DNA of 64,000 nt from Enterococcus mundtii (GCF_002947535.1 NZ_PUAP01000008.1:1-64000); one strand, 5' to 3'; counted from the first letter of the stretch, positions 10,013-20,676 are shown. Notes: a model not told the origin generated them from the letters alone. Numbers and translations are program-made.

Positions 10013-11341
10013 TTAATCAAATATATTGGTAAAAAATCCTTTGATTTTACTTGTTACGTTTTCGCCAGAATTTTTTTCTTCTGGTTCTTCGTTATACGTT
10101 GTTTCTTCTGCCACATCGTATTGTTCATATGATGTGTGAGCTTCCGGCTCATTGGTTGTATAATGAACAGGTGCTGATTCCCCCATAACAGCGATTTTAG
10201 CTAATTGGTATACTTCACTTAAATTCGCAGAGTAATCAACAATACTGATCACGTTTGTAAATACCGGATTTCTTAGACCCATTTGATTTGGTACATAAAG
10301 TTTCACGTTTACGCCAAATATTTCCTGTGCCAAATCAACGACACCTGGAAGGCTAGCTGCCCCACCAGTCAATACGATACCACCAGGCAGCTCTAATGCT
10401 TCGATTTGATCTAACGCCTCTTTTGCTTTATTGAAGATTTGTTCCATTCGAGCAGAGATCACTTCTGATAGGTAATGTTCATCGACTCGAACAGGCTCTG
10501 TTTGGCCGATCACATCTACCGGAAATTCTTCTTGCTCTGAGGTACGTTCTGGATAAGCATCCCCATAATTTATTTTTAATGCTTCTGCATTGTTGAAGGA
10601 AGTATTTAAAACAATAGAGATATCTTTTGTGACAAATTCGCCACCTTCTTGATCTAGGCTCGTGAATTTCAACTGTTTGTCATGCATGACAGCAGTTGTT
10701 GTTTGTCCACCACCCATATCGATAACGATTGTACCAAAATCTTTTTCTCCATCTGAAAGAATTGATTCAGTCAACGCTAAAGGTGTGATCACTAATTCAT
10801 TGACGATCAATCCCGCATTCTCAACACACTTACGAATGTTATGAATGATTGTCTTTGGTCCTGTAAATAATAGACCATACATTTCTAATCTGACACCGAT
10901 CATCCCACGAGGATCTTTGATGCCTTCGAATCCATCTACCGTAAAGTCCTGTGGTAAAATTGACACGATTTGACGTTCAGGAGGTATTGAACGAACCAGT
11001 GCAGCTGAAGCCACATTGCGGACATCTTCATCGGTGATTTCTTTTGAATCTCCGTTTACTGCAATCATCCCTTGGCAGTTTTCTACTTCAAGCATGTTTG
11101 CTGGTAGACCCACACTTACACTTTTGATTTGAATGCCGGCTTTTTCTTCTGCCTGACGCACTGCTCGCTGTATCGCTTGTACTGTTTTATCGATATCAAC
11201 GATGATGCCTCGGTTAATCCCTTCTGATTTTGCGTTCCCTACTCCAATAATATTCATTTGGCTGTCGATATATTCAGCCACGACAACTTTGACTGATGTC
11301 GTTCCAATATCAAGGCCTACGTACATTCCTGTTTTTGCCAT
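10013..11341 (-). CDS. ftsA: FtsA, actin-like Z-ring membrane anchor
   Basis: FtsA has an actin-fold ATPase with phosphate-loop segments GLDIGTTSVKVVV (about 9-21) and IDMGGGQTTTAVM, and the adenosine motif LTGGAASLPGV. The C-terminus ends in KIKGFFTNIFD, an amphipathic membrane-targeting helix preceded by an acidic Glu-rich linker. It tethers FtsZ filaments to the membrane and recruits later division proteins. Length is 442 residues. TAGGAGGGA precedes the ATG. Confidence 0.98.
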   Translation of the reverse strand: MAKTGMYVGLDIGTTSVKVVVAEYIDSQMNIIGVGNAKSEGINRGIIVDIDKTVQAIQRAVRQAEEKAGIQIKSVSVGLPANMLEVENCQGMIAVNGDSKEITDEDVRNVASAALVRSIPPERQIVSILPQDFTVDGFEGIKDPRGMIGVRLEMYGLLFTGPKTIIHNIRKCVENAGLIVNELVITPLALTESILSDGEKDFGTIVIDMGGGQTTTAVMHDKQLKFTSLDQEGGEFVTKDISIVLNTSFNNAEALKINYGDAYPERTSEQEEFPVDVIGQTEPVRVDEHYLSEVISARMEQIFNKAKEALDQIEALELPGGIVLTGGAASLPGVVDLAQEIFGVNVKLYVPNQMGLRNPVFTNVISIVDYSANLSEVYQLAKIAVMGESAPVHYTTNEPEAHTSYEQYDVAEETTYNEEPEEKNSGENVTSKIKGFFTNIFD

Positions 11342-11494
11342 GAATGGGATTCCCTCCTACTTAACTATTCCATATACATGCGAACAAATACGTCCGTTTT
11401 AAAAATATACTTTATAGATATATTCACTGTTTCCAATTTTACCATAAATCACCAGTTTTTAGAAAGTACATTATCACATTTTACAGTGGTTTTA

Positions 11495-12646
11495 TTAATT
11501 TTCATCTAAACTTGACGAAGATGGGGTCGTATTTTCATTCGTTGGATTCAATTCGTCTTGATTCTCACTTATTTGAGGCTCACTATCGCCTGTTTCTGGA
11601 GTGGAAGTTTGATCTGTACTTTCTTCTGATCCTTCTTCTTGCGCTTCTTCACTATTATTTGAGTAAGGGTAAGAAAAAATGCCTACTTCCATATCGATCA
11701 CACCATTTTCTTCCATTTCGCTAGCTACTTGCGCATAAAAATTCATTTGCGTTGCTAAGTTAGTAATATTGACAATGACTTGATTCCCATCGTTCATATT
11801 CAACTGGATCAAATTTTGATTCGTATTACGTGGTGTATATTTGATTTCCGAAATGGCTTTTTGTAATTCTGGAGATAGTTTATTATATTCTTTTGCTAAA
11901 TCTTTGATTTTTGTCGAGTCAGTGAAACCTTCTAGAATTGGAAGATTTTTTGTTGGGCTCTCCACTGTCTCGTCTAACACCGTGCCATCCTCGATCACAG
12001 GGCTATATTTTCCGTCTGTTAAAATCAAAGCGATCTCTTTGTATTCAGTGACAGAAAGCTCAAATGTATTGACACTATTAAAACCGATCGTAGCTGATTT
12101 TATTCGAGGTTGCTCTTTTTTCAAACGATCGATGTAATTTTGGCGATGCCAATACTGTCCCCAAATATGCTGGTTCAATTCCAATTGCGTATCCTTCAAT
12201 ATTTCTTCTTTCGCAACAACTTCATTTCCAGAAATAGAAACGCCCTCTAATTTGCTCAACGGAGAAACATAATAAATCAAAAATAACAAAGGAATCAAAA
12301 GAATGGAAATAATTAAACTCAGCCTTTTATATAAAACTTTGTTTCGATAATTTTTTAAATTAGGTAAGCGATCGATAAATGAACCATTATAAGGTGCTCC
12401 ATCTTTCTTATGTTCGATTTCTTCATAGTCTAATAACTCATCTTCAACAGGCAGTTCTTCTGTTTTAGAAGCAGAAGTTTCTATTTGTTCTTCTTTATGC
12501 TCCTTTTTTTCACTTGCTCCTGTTCGATGATCTGTTTGCTCTTTATGTTCTTCTAAGTATTTACGGTTGGCCATTTGCCAAGGCGTCAGCGAACTTTCAT
12601 CGTTTGACTGCTCTGGCATTTTTTTTGTTTCTTTTTTCTTACTCAT
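11495..12646 (-). CDS. divIB: DivIB/FtsQ cell division protein
   Basis: This is a bitopic membrane protein with a long charged cytoplasmic tail (about 1-105), one transmembrane helix (LSLIISILLIPLLFLIYYV, about 108-126), an extracellular POTRA domain beginning SKLEGVSISGNEVVAKEEIL, then the beta domain and a disordered Glu/Ser/Thr-rich tail. DivIB works with FtsL and DivIC to activate septal peptidoglycan synthesis. Its place after murG and before ftsA is standard. About 150 bp separate it from ftsA, the largest gap inside the cluster. Confidence 0.95.
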   Translation of the reverse strand: MSKKKETKKMPEQSNDESSLTPWQMANRKYLEEHKEQTDHRTGASEKKEHKEEQIETSASKTEELPVEDELLDYEEIEHKKDGAPYNGSFIDRLPNLKNYRNKVLYKRLSLIISILLIPLLFLIYYVSPLSKLEGVSISGNEVVAKEEILKDTQLELNQHIWGQYWHRQNYIDRLKKEQPRIKSATIGFNSVNTFELSVTEYKEIALILTDGKYSPVIEDGTVLDETVESPTKNLPILEGFTDSTKIKDLAKEYNKLSPELQKAISEIKYTPRNTNQNLIQLNMNDGNQVIVNITNLATQMNFYAQVASEMEENGVIDMEVGIFSYPYSNNSEEAQEEGSEESTDQTSTPETGDSEPQISENQDELNPTNENTTPSSSSLDEN

Positions 12647-12660
12647 CTATGACCACCACC

Positions 12661-13749
12661 TTATTCTTTGATTAACGATTTTGCTAGTTGGTACAAGCGC
12701 TCAGATGCATCCGGGATACCTAATGTTTTAGAGGCAGTTGACATGTTCTGTTGTAATGTTTCATCTGCCATGATCTCATTTATCGCTGCCCCCAACGAAT
12801 CACCATCCAACTCTCCATCGGCGATCATCTTAGCCGCCCCAACTCGAACGAGACTCATGGCGTTTTTGGTCTGATGATCGTTCGTCACATAAGGACTTGG
12901 GATAAGGATCGAAGGTAATCCAAGTGCAGTCAACTCAGCAATGGAGGTTGCCCCTGCTCGTCCGACTAATAGATCACTTGCCGCCATCACCGCTGCCATT
13001 TCATTGATGTACGGTTGGATACTGATATTCGCTTTGGTTTCTCCCAGTTTTTCCTTGATGCTTTGATAATAACGTTCACCTGATGCGTAAAGGATCTGAT
13101 AATCCGTCGCTTCGAATGTATCCAAATAAGAAGTAACAGCTTGATTGATTTTTAATGCCCCTTGGCTTCCACCAAAAATCAAGACTGTTTTCTTCTCAGG
13201 ATCAAGATCGAATTTTTTTAGAATATCAGTTTTCATCGTATCCGCAACTTCTTGTGCTCGCGGGTTACCGATCAAAACTGATTTTTCTTCTGGGAAAAAG
13301 GTAGCTGCATCTTTGAAAGAAAGCGCGATTCGATCCACATAACGACTTAAAAATTTATTCGTCATTCCCGGCACACTGTTTTGTTCATGGATGATCGTCG
13401 GAATCCCTAACTTGGCAGAAGCATAGACAACTGCCCCAGAGACATAACCACCGGTTCCAATCACAATATCCGGCTGGAATTCTTTTAGTATTTTCTTCGC
13501 TTGATGGATACTTTTCAAGAATAAATGGATCGTTTTGACATTAGCTAGTGAAAACTTTCGCTGAAATCCTTGGATCTCTAAGGTATGAAAAGGAATCCCA
13601 GTAGTTGGAACAATTTTATTTTCCAAACCACGTTTTGCACCTACATACATAAACTCGGCGTTCGGCTCTTGTGTTTTCACATAATTGACGAAGGCTAGCG
13701 CGGGATAGATATGTCCACCGGTTCCTCCACCTGTTACCAAAATTTTCAT
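12661..13749 (-). CDS. murG: MurG, UDP-GlcNAc:lipid I GlcNAc transferase
   Basis: MurG converts lipid I to lipid II on the inner face of the membrane. The glycine-rich N-terminal loop [12 protein letters not shown] (about 7-18), the second G-loop [11 protein letters not shown], and the UDP-GlcNAc-binding [22 protein letters not shown] are all present. It has 362 residues, full length for this GT28-family enzyme. The ribosome binding site is weak (GAGCGATAATAACT before ATG), suggesting reliance on translation of the upstream murD, 26 bp away. Confidence 0.98.
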   Translation of the reverse strand: MKILVTGGGTGGHIYPALAFVNYVKTQEPNAEFMYVGAKRGLENKIVPTTGIPFHTLEIQGFQRKFSLANVKTIHLFLKSIHQAKKILKEFQPDIVIGTGGYVSGAVVYASAKLGIPTIIHEQNSVPGMTNKFLSRYVDRIALSFKDAATFFPEEKSVLIGNPRAQEVADTMKTDILKKFDLDPEKKTVLIFGGSQGALKINQAVTSYLDTFEATDYQILYASGERYYQSIKEKLGETKANISIQPYINEMAAVMAASDLLVGRAGATSIAELTALGLPSILIPSPYVTNDHQTKNAMSLVRVGAAKMIADGELDGDSLGAAINEIMADETLQQNMSTASKTLGIPDASERLYQLAKSLIKE

Positions 13750-13775
13750 AGTTATTATCGCTCGTTTCTACTTTT

Positions 13776-15137
13776 CTATTTTAATTTTCTTACGGCTTCC
13801 ATGAAGCGATCGCCACGGATCTCAAAATTGGGGTATTGATCCCAACTTGCATTGGCTGGTGATAATAAAACGATATCCCCTGCTTCACTATTTTCTAAAG
13901 CTATAGGTACCGCTGCTTCCGCAGACTCTGCTGTATAGATTGTACGTATCCCAGCTTTTTTTCCAGCATCCTTCAATTTTTCTTTGGTTTCACCAAAAGT
14001 GATCAATCCCTTCACACCTTCAAGTGATGGAATGAGTTCATCAAAGCCATTGCCCCGATCAAGTCCACCGGCGATCAAAATCAATTTTTCTGGTTGGAAT
14101 CCGCTTAATGCCATTTTAGTTGCTAAAATATTTGTGGCTTTCGAATCATTGTAAAATTTACGGCCTTGGACCTCACCGACATACTGTGTACGATGTGGAA
14201 CGCCATGAAAGTGACTCAACGTTTCTTTTATTTCTTCATTTGTTACACCATATAGTTTAGCGACGGTAATCGCTGCTAAAGCATTTTCGACATTGTGCGC
14301 ACCTGGAACTCCTATTTCAGAGATTTCCATGACTTTTTCTTTGTCGTAATAAATGGCTCCCTCAAAAGAATAAGCACCTGTCTCTAAGATTTGATCAGTC
14401 GCAAAAGGCAACACTTTTGCTTTCGTTTTTTTACTTAGTTCTTGTAATTCTTTTTGGTTCCAATTCAATACAAGATAATCCTCAGACGTCATGTTTTTTT
14501 GCAGATGCCATTTGGCTTTGACGTAGGCCGGACGAGAACCATGATAGTCGATATGCGCTTCATAGATATTCGTGATCACTGCAATGTGTGGGCGGAGATC
14601 AGTAATCCCCATCAATTGAAAACTTGAAAGTTCCATAACAATCTTATCTTTGGGACCAGCCTCTTGTGCCACACTACTAGCAGGAAACCCAATATTTCCA
14701 GCTAAACGAGTCACACCTGCAGATTTCCCTGCATTCAACAATAAACCAGTCATTGTTGTTGTTGTCGTTTTTCCGTTGGTTCCTGTAATGCCGATAATTG
14801 GGCATTCCGCTACTTCGTAAGCCAATTCAACTTCCGTAATTACCGGAATACCCATTTCTTGTGCTTTTGCAACTAACGGATGTGTGTAAGGAATACCTGG
14901 GTTTTTGACCAAGACTGAAAATTTTTCATCTAATAGTTCGATTGGGTGACTACCAGTCACTACTTTGATTCCTAGGGACAGCAATTCTTGCGCTTCAGGA
15001 TTTTCATCAAACGGTTTTCCGTCGTTAACGGTGACAAGTGCGCCCAGTTCATGTAATAACTTGGCCGCACTGAATCCACTTTTTGCTAATCCTAAAACAA
15101 GGATTTTTTTATTTTCATAAGTTGTTATTTTTTTCAT
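13776..15137 (-). CDS. murD: MurD, UDP-MurNAc-L-alanine:D-glutamate ligase
   Basis: MurD adds D-glutamate to UDP-MurNAc-L-Ala with ATP. The N-terminal Rossmann domain starts [19 protein letters not shown]. The ATP-binding loop is [12 protein letters not shown], followed by the Mur ligase central domain and a C-terminal domain with NDSKATN and [12 protein letters not shown]. The start at 15137 (MKKITTYEN) is preferred because TAGGAG lies 9 nt upstream. An in-frame ATG at 15146 directly touches that site and is too close. This gives 453 residues. Confidence 0.97.
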   Translation of the reverse strand: MKKITTYENKKILVLGLAKSGFSAAKLLHELGALVTVNDGKPFDENPEAQELLSLGIKVVTGSHPIELLDEKFSVLVKNPGIPYTHPLVAKAQEMGIPVITEVELAYEVAECPIIGITGTNGKTTTTTMTGLLLNAGKSAGVTRLAGNIGFPASSVAQEAGPKDKIVMELSSFQLMGITDLRPHIAVITNIYEAHIDYHGSRPAYVKAKWHLQKNMTSEDYLVLNWNQKELQELSKKTKAKVLPFATDQILETGAYSFEGAIYYDKEKVMEISEIGVPGAHNVENALAAITVAKLYGVTNEEIKETLSHFHGVPHRTQYVGEVQGRKFYNDSKATNILATKMALSGFQPEKLILIAGGLDRGNGFDELIPSLEGVKGLITFGETKEKLKDAGKKAGIRTIYTAESAEAAVPIALENSEAGDIVLLSPANASWDQYPNFEIRGDRFMEAVRKLK

Positions 15138-15149
15138 TCTCGTCATCTC

Positions 15150-16112
15150 CTACCATACGATCCATAATGTGATCAATGAAGTAATTACACTTGTTATCCA
15201 AAAGACAGTATCTATCTTCCATTCAGACCAACCACTCATCTCGAAATGATGATGGATCGGTGACATTTTAAAGATTCTTTTACCAGTCAATTTGAAAGAA
15301 GATACTTGCAACATCACGCTAGCTGTTTCGATGACATACATCAGACCGATCAATAGTAATGTCCATTCCTGATTGAGCATGATCGAGATTGCTGCTAACA
15401 ATCCTCCTAGTGCTAAGGAACCGACATCCCCCATGAATATTTTGGCAGGCTTGCGATTATAGACGAAAAATCCTAGTAGACCACCTAAAACACTCAAGCA
15501 GATAATTAAGACATCATACTGCTGTTGGTGCCAAGCAATCACTGCGTAGGTCAAAAATGAGATACTTCCTAATCCAGCTACTAAGCCGTCAATACCATCT
15601 GTTAAGTTAACAGCGTTAGAAAAGCCAACCAACCAGAAAATTGCGAATAATCCGTACACCCAACTTAAAGGAAGATCAAGCCCAAAAAAATTCAGTGTCC
15701 CAGGATATCCTTCGCCACGATAAACGAGATAAAAGATGATCCCACCAACAATTTGGCCAATCAATTTTTGCTTTGAGTTCAACCCCATATTTCTTTTCTT
15801 GAAGATTTTGATGAAATCATCTAAAAAACCGATTGCTCCGTATAGAGCAAGTACAAAGAGTAGGATGAAAAGAGTAGGCGTCAACTGTTGTTGCCAAGCG
15901 CCTACCCAGATACCTGTCAAGAGCGCGCTGACTAAAAACACCAATCCCCCCATCGTTGGAGTTCCGGCTTTTACATTATGCCATTTAGGTCCTTCCTCAC
16001 GAATGGCTTGGCCTTGTTTTTTCATTTGAAAATAACCAATAAATAACGGCATTGTTGCAATCGTCATTGCACAACTACTCGCAATGGGAATTAATGTTTG
16101 TGTCAAATCCAT
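15150..16112 (-). CDS. mraY: MraY, phospho-MurNAc-pentapeptide translocase
   Basis: MraY is a polytopic (about 10 TM) membrane enzyme that transfers phospho-MurNAc-pentapeptide to undecaprenyl phosphate, giving lipid I. Family motifs include GTPTMGGLVFL, the catalytic aspartates in FLDDFIKI, NLTDGIDGLVAG, the MGDVGSLALGG loop and the HHH triad in SPIHHHFEM. It has 320 residues. AGGAGAGAAGAGAGC precedes the ATG. It is flanked by pbp2x and murD as in other enterococci. Confidence 0.98.
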   Translation of the reverse strand: MDLTQTLIPIASSCAMTIATMPLFIGYFQMKKQGQAIREEGPKWHNVKAGTPTMGGLVFLVSALLTGIWVGAWQQQLTPTLFILLFVLALYGAIGFLDDFIKIFKKRNMGLNSKQKLIGQIVGGIIFYLVYRGEGYPGTLNFFGLDLPLSWVYGLFAIFWLVGFSNAVNLTDGIDGLVAGLGSISFLTYAVIAWHQQQYDVLIICLSVLGGLLGFFVYNRKPAKIFMGDVGSLALGGLLAAISIMLNQEWTLLLIGLMYVIETASVMLQVSSFKLTGKRIFKMSPIHHHFEMSGWSEWKIDTVFWITSVITSLITLWIVW

Positions 16113-16128
16113 GCTCTCTTCTCTCCTA

Positions 16129-18321
16129 TTATTCTTTTAGATGGAAACTCAATGTTTCATCAGATATTTTTTCATAAGGTGCGAGGCTTTGTTCTGTACA
16201 GTAACCATCACCGTGGAACGTCACTTCAACACCAAGTATTTTTCCTAATTTCATGATATCTGCCTTTGACCACCCTGTCACATCAGGCATCAATGCAGTA
16301 CCACCACTATATAAAATCAATTTTTCTCCTGATATCAGCTCATCACCATTTGCTGTGGATTGTGCTTCTACCTTATCTCCATCGCCGATGACTACTGGTT
16401 GCAAACCGCTCTTTTGTGCATCTGCAGCAGCAATATCAGGATTTAAATTACGATAATCAGAGACAGTGATATTTTCCGTCTTTTTCTCTTCTGGCGTAGC
16501 TGTTTCAGCTTCTTTGAAATCCATTGCCCGTTTCAGCAATGGGTTTGCAATTTTTGCTAAAGCTGTTCGATCATATGTTTTCGGATGTTTCATTGTCAGA
16601 TAAAGCACATATTCAGGATCTTCAGCTGGTACCATTTCGACGATCGAATACAGATACGCGGTATCACCTGTTAGATAGCCTCCTGTATCAGAGGCGATCT
16701 GAGCTGTTCCGGTCTTGGCTGCGATGTTGTATCCTGGAACACTATATACTCCGTAAGCACTACCGTAATTTTCATCTTCTATGACATCGCGCATATACTC
16801 ACGAACTTTTTCTGTTGTTTCTTTTGAGAACGGCTGACCTAGCACTTCCGTTTCAGTAGAGACTTCTTCTCCAGTGTTTGGATCAACGATCTTACTGATA
16901 TAACGTGGTTGGATCATCGTCCCGTTGTTGGCGATTGCGCTGAAAGCTTTCATCATTTGGAAATTCGTGACACCGATGGCTTGACCATACGCACTCATCG
17001 CTTGGTCGACGATATTAGCAGTTGGTAAAGCACCCGCAACTTCATCATCCAACCCAGAGTGGGTACTTTGCCCAAACCCTAGTTTTTGCAAATAGTTATA
17101 CCATTTCCCACCTAAACGCTGTTCAAGCATTACCATACCAACGTTACTGGACCATGAAAGAGCTTGACGCATCGTCAGCATTCCTTTTTTACCGAAGTCA
17201 TGGTCATTGATCGTTGCATCAGCCACTTTGATCTGTCCAGATAAGAAAGATTCATTTTCATTGAATTTACCTTCTTCGATAGCAGCTGCTGTCGTGAAGA
17301 CTTTGATCGTTGAGCCAGGTTCATAAGAATCTTGTACAAGGATATTACGCCACACAGCGTCTTTCCCCGTCAGACCTTCCATCGTTTCAGGATTGAACGT
17401 CGGACGTTGGCTCATTGCAGTGATTTCACCTGTTTTGGCTTCCATCAGCACCGCAGTCAATTCTTCAGGTTGGTATTCTTCATTGACTTGATCCATCAAG
17501 GTCTCTAAATAACTTTGCAGACGGCTATCAAGGGTCGTATACACATCTTTACCATCAATTGCTTTTTCTTCTTCTGCTACAGTCCCTGGTAATGGGTTTT
17601 GGAAATTATCTTTTTGATAGTAGATCTTTCCGTTTTGTCCACTCAAAATATCATTATAAGCAGATTCGATCCCAAGTCGACCAACTAAGCCATTTTCATC
17701 TTCGTCCGGTACCGCATAGCCAATAAAATGGGAAGAAAATACCCCACTAGGATACATACGGGCAGGGTGATTATCGAAATAAAGCCCAGTAACATCTGCT
17801 GCTTTCATCTCTGCTTCGATGTTTTGTTTCGTCTCTTGGGTGATATTACGTCCATAATTCCCAAATTCTACTTGGTAGAGATTTTGTTCGGCTCCATCGC
17901 GTAGCACCTTCAAGGCTTTACTTTTTTCCATTGAAAGGTTTTTGCTGATAATATCCGCAAGTGTATCGAAATCTTTTTCTTGTGCATATAATTTTTTGTT
18001 TCCAGTCGTATATGTTTCAGAAAGAATCGCTTTGATTGAGTAAGAAGTGGCATCTTCTGCTAATGCCACCCCGTTACGGTCAAAGATCGTGCCTCGTTTT
18101 GCTTTGACTTCTTCACTACCTTGATAAAGCTGGTTCGTTTTTTCTTCTAATGACGTGCCAGCCACATGTCCACCGATCACGATGTACGCAAAACGAACGG
18201 CAAATAAAAAGAACAACCCAATACTCGTAGCAAATAAAATGATACCTACTTTTTTGCGATTGTTCATCGGATTTAGATTTTTCTTTTCCATAAACCGCCG
18301 GAATTTATTTTTAAGACTCAT
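16129..18321 (-). CDS. ftsI: PBP2x/FtsI-type class B penicillin-binding protein
   Basis: This septal transpeptidase has one N-terminal transmembrane segment (about 24-48), a PBP dimerisation domain, the transpeptidase domain and two C-terminal PASTA repeats. Catalytic motifs are STIK (serine nucleophile in YEPGSTIKVF), SSN (LSWSSNVGM) and KTG (AAKTGTAQIAS). It cross-links peptidoglycan at the septum and is a beta-lactam target. At 730 residues with PASTA repeats it is of the Gram-positive PBP2x/PbpC type. Its ATG overlaps the ftsL stop (TAAATG), so the two are coupled. Confidence 0.96.
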   Translation of the reverse strand: MSLKNKFRRFMEKKNLNPMNNRKKVGIILFATSIGLFFLFAVRFAYIVIGGHVAGTSLEEKTNQLYQGSEEVKAKRGTIFDRNGVALAEDATSYSIKAILSETYTTGNKKLYAQEKDFDTLADIISKNLSMEKSKALKVLRDGAEQNLYQVEFGNYGRNITQETKQNIEAEMKAADVTGLYFDNHPARMYPSGVFSSHFIGYAVPDEDENGLVGRLGIESAYNDILSGQNGKIYYQKDNFQNPLPGTVAEEEKAIDGKDVYTTLDSRLQSYLETLMDQVNEEYQPEELTAVLMEAKTGEITAMSQRPTFNPETMEGLTGKDAVWRNILVQDSYEPGSTIKVFTTAAAIEEGKFNENESFLSGQIKVADATINDHDFGKKGMLTMRQALSWSSNVGMVMLEQRLGGKWYNYLQKLGFGQSTHSGLDDEVAGALPTANIVDQAMSAYGQAIGVTNFQMMKAFSAIANNGTMIQPRYISKIVDPNTGEEVSTETEVLGQPFSKETTEKVREYMRDVIEDENYGSAYGVYSVPGYNIAAKTGTAQIASDTGGYLTGDTAYLYSIVEMVPAEDPEYVLYLTMKHPKTYDRTALAKIANPLLKRAMDFKEAETATPEEKKTENITVSDYRNLNPDIAAADAQKSGLQPVVIGDGDKVEAQSTANGDELISGEKLILYSGGTALMPDVTGWSKADIMKLGKILGVEVTFHGDGYCTEQSLAPYEKISDETLSFHLKE

Positions 18322-18720
18322 TTACTTCACTTTCCTTAAATTGTCGTCATTGATTGACAACCCTTTTTCTTCTGCGATTTTTTTGACACGCTCGGTACGA
18401 GAAAGTTCACTTTTCTCTTGTTCCAAACTGATTTTTTCTTGATTTTTTTCATTGTATTCAAACTGTAGTGCACCAATTTGTTTTTCCATACCACTGATGT
18501 TGGTTCTTAACATCACTGTCAACACGCAAAGTGCAACGACAGAAAAAGCAATACATACTACTGCAAGCTTTTCAAAAATAGAGATTTGCTTCAAGCGTTT
18601 TGCTGGAGATTGAGGAAGAACGATTTCTTTCTCTGAGGGTGAATCTGGCAGAGGTTGCTCTGGTAGTTCAATTTCTTGTAAATCATATGGATATTGTTGG
18701 ACTTTCTTTAGTTCTGCCAT
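18322..18720 (-). CDS. ftsL: FtsL cell division protein
   Basis: This is a short bitopic membrane protein: a cytoplasmic N-terminus of about 52 residues, one transmembrane segment (LAVVCIAFSVVALCVLTVML), then an extracellular coiled coil (ISGMEKQIGALQFEYNEKNQ and onward). FtsL complexes with DivIB and DivIC and activates the septal synthase. The start at 18720 (MAELKKVQ) has GAGGAG upstream and lies just after the rsmH stop. The longer frame from 18771 would overlap rsmH and lacks a site. Length is 132 residues. Assignment rests on topology and on position between rsmH and pbp2x. Confidence 0.92.
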   Translation of the reverse strand: MAELKKVQQYPYDLQEIELPEQPLPDSPSEKEIVLPQSPAKRLKQISIFEKLAVVCIAFSVVALCVLTVMLRTNISGMEKQIGALQFEYNEKNQEKISLEQEKSELSRTERVKKIAEEKGLSINDDNLRKVK

Positions 18721-18724
18721 TCTT

Positions 18725-19684
18725 CTACTCCTCTTTCTCTCGTATTTTTTCAGCGATGCGCAATTTTGCACTACGAGAACGATTGTTTTCTGCCAATTCT
18801 TCTTCAGATGGCAACATCGGTTTTCTCGTTATCACTTTTAATTCAGGTTGGAACTCATCAGGTACGACCGGCAAACCTGGCGGTAGATCTTTGACTGTAC
18901 TATATTCTTTGAACATGTTTTTGACGATTCGATCTTCTAATGAGTGGAAAGTGATCACACTGATTCGACCACCGACCTTCAATAAGCGGATTGCTTGTTC
19001 TAAGGAAGCTTCCTCCGCGCCTAGCTCATCGTTGACTGCAATCCGCACAGCTTGAAAAATACGCTTTGCAGGATGGCCGCCTTTTCGTCTTGCTGGGGCA
19101 GGGATCACCTGTTTGATGATCTCTACTAATTCCCCGGTTGTTTCAATCGGATGATCTTTTCTCACCCGTTCAATTTCTCTGGCAATTTGTTTTGAAAACT
19201 TTTCTTCTCCATACCGGAAGAAGATTTTCACTAATTCGTTGTATGGATAGTCGTTGATCACATGATACGCTGACAAAGGTGCTGATTGATCCATTCGCAT
19301 ATCCAAAGGCGCATCTTGATGATAACTGAATCCTCGTTCTGCTTCGTCTAATTGTGGCGAAGACACGCCTAAGTCGTAAAGGATACCATCGACCTTAGGG
19401 ACGTATTCAGTCAAGCGCTCTTCAAGCTCACGGAAATTTGCTTTGATAAAAGTGACCATACCTTTTTCGACATACTTAGCCAAACGGATTTTCGCGTGAT
19501 CGATTGCCGTTTGATCTTGATCAAACGCATAAAGATGACCCTCTGTATTCAGTTGGCTTAATAAGTATTCGCTATGCCCGGCACCGCCGAGTGTACAGTC
19601 CACATAAATTCCGTTCGGTTTGATTGCAAGTCCATCTACCGTCTCTTTTAACATGACTGTATAGTGTTGAAATGTTTCAGTCAT
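18725..19684 (-). CDS. rsmH: RsmH (MraW), 16S rRNA m4C1402 methyltransferase
   Basis: This S-adenosylmethionine-dependent enzyme methylates N4 of C1402 in 16S rRNA. It begins [13 protein letters not shown], followed by the SAM-binding segment [37 protein letters not shown], and [22 protein letters not shown], all diagnostic. It has 319 residues, normal for the family, and is the second gene of the dcw operon, 22 bp after mraZ. Confidence 0.98.
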   Translation of the reverse strand: MTETFQHYTVMLKETVDGLAIKPNGIYVDCTLGGAGHSEYLLSQLNTEGHLYAFDQDQTAIDHAKIRLAKYVEKGMVTFIKANFRELEERLTEYVPKVDGILYDLGVSSPQLDEAERGFSYHQDAPLDMRMDQSAPLSAYHVINDYPYNELVKIFFRYGEEKFSKQIAREIERVRKDHPIETTGELVEIIKQVIPAPARRKGGHPAKRIFQAVRIAVNDELGAEEASLEQAIRLLKVGGRISVITFHSLEDRIVKNMFKEYSTVKDLPPGLPVVPDEFQPELKVITRKPMLPSEEELAENNRSRSAKLRIAEKIREKEE

Positions 19685-19705
19685 TGGTCAGCCTCTTCCT
19701 ATTTC

Positions 19706-20137
19706 TTATAATCCGAAATCGATCATATTTTCAGCGATTTCATCAAAGTTTTCTTCCGCAGCTTCAGAAAATTCTTGCCATTTGGTTTCATCCCAAATCT
19801 CGATTCGGTTTGACACACCAACAATGACACACTCTTTCGTTATTGTTGCGTAGTTTCTTAATGTATTAGGGATATTGATACGTCCTTGCTTGTCCAACTC
19901 ACACTCTGTAGCTGCTGAGTAGAAAAAACGGACAAAGGTCCTAGCATCTTTCTTTGCTAGGGGCATATCATTGAGTTTCGACTCTAATTCGTTCCATTCG
20001 CTCATCGGATAGCCAAAAAGACAGCCATCTAATCCACGAGTCAACACGAATTGTTCGCCTAATTCTTCGCGTAGTTTTGAAGGCACGATCAAACGACCTT
20101 TTGCATCAATATTATGCCGAAATTCGCCCATTAACAT
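19706..20137 (-). CDS. mraZ: MraZ, transcriptional regulator of the dcw cluster
   Basis: MraZ is a small AbrB-fold DNA-binding protein made of two SpoVT-like repeats, each with an (L)DxxGR motif: [12 protein letters not shown] near the N-terminus and [12 protein letters not shown] in the middle. It forms rings and represses its own operon. The start at 20137 (MLMGEFRHN) matches the family N-terminus. The longer frame from 20191 runs through the operator repeats and is rejected. Length is 143 residues. First gene of the mraZ-to-divIVA operon. Confidence 0.95.
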   Translation of the reverse strand: MLMGEFRHNIDAKGRLIVPSKLREELGEQFVLTRGLDGCLFGYPMSEWNELESKLNDMPLAKKDARTFVRFFYSAATECELDKQGRINIPNTLRNYATITKECVIVGVSNRIEIWDETKWQEFSEAAEENFDEIAENMIDFGL

Positions 20138-20177
20138 CGAAACTACCCCCAATCCTCCACTAACTAAAATCAGTCTA

Positions 20178-20201
20178 CCACAATCCCCCACTTTCTACCA
20201 C
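20178..20201 (-). promoter_or_regulatory. MraZ operator: three GTGG boxes at 10-bp spacing
   Basis: On the minus strand, GTGG occurs three times exactly 10 bp apart (as CCAC at 20178, 20188 and 20198 on the plus strand), about 40-65 bp before the mraZ ATG. MraZ in other bacteria binds short G-rich repeats with 10-bp periodicity. A candidate extended -10 (TGGTAGACT) overlaps the last box, so binding would block initiation. Confidence 0.75.
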
Positions 20202-20240
20202 CTTTTATGGGAAATCTGAGAATAACTTTTTGATTAGTAA

Positions 20241-20300
20241 AAAAAATTTTAACAATCAGGCTGCTAAAAGATTTTTAAAAGTCTTTTAACAGCCTGATTG
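20241..20300 (-). terminator. terminator after the DUF3397 gene
   Basis: A long hairpin (CAATCAGGCTG at 20253-20263 pairs with CAGCCTGATTG at 20290-20300, extended by AAAAGA/TCTTTT) is followed on the minus strand by a T-rich run. It separates the DUF3397 gene from the mraZ promoter. Confidence 0.85.
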
Positions 20301-20307
20301 CGCCATA

Positions 20308-20676
20308 TTAGAGAAACGAAAGGAAGTTTAAGACGATCAATACGACATACATGACTAAGGTTACTAAAAAAGTAAGACGCCAAGTCATTTTGAAATAACG
20401 CGAATACACGATTTCGTCATAGTAATAAGCTTGGAATAACGCGATACAGATTGCCATTAAAAGGATGGTGATCAATAAAAAAGGCAAAAATGAAGACGTA
20501 GCGGTATTACGAGACAATGCGTGGATGCCTCCCCACAAAAAAGGAACGGCTAAATCAGGTGCTTTGACTTTAAAACGACGAGTCAAAGCAAAGATTTTTA
20601 CTAGAAATTGACAACCAAAAATCACGATTGCCGGAAAGATGTACCAAAATAATACAAGTGGTGAAAAACTGCCCAT
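20308..20676 (-). CDS. DUF3397 family membrane protein
   Basis: This 122-residue protein has four hydrophobic segments (starting FSPLVLFWYIFPAIVIFGCQFLV) and matches the DUF3397 family, usually encoded just upstream of mraZ in lactic acid bacteria. No function is established. It has its own terminator downstream, so it is probably not co-transcribed with the dcw operon. The ATG is preceded by AAAAAGGAGATTTGTC, a good site. Confidence 0.8.
   Translation of the reverse strand: MGSFSPLVLFWYIFPAIVIFGCQFLVKIFALTRRFKVKAPDLAVPFLWGGIHALSRNTATSSFLPFLLITILLMAICIALFQAYYYDEIVYSRYFKMTWRLTFLVTLVMYVVLIVLNFLSFL

Noticed and set aside
20138-20191. N-terminal extension of mraZ
   Set aside because: The extension lies over the operator repeats and does not match the MraZ N-terminus MxMGEF.
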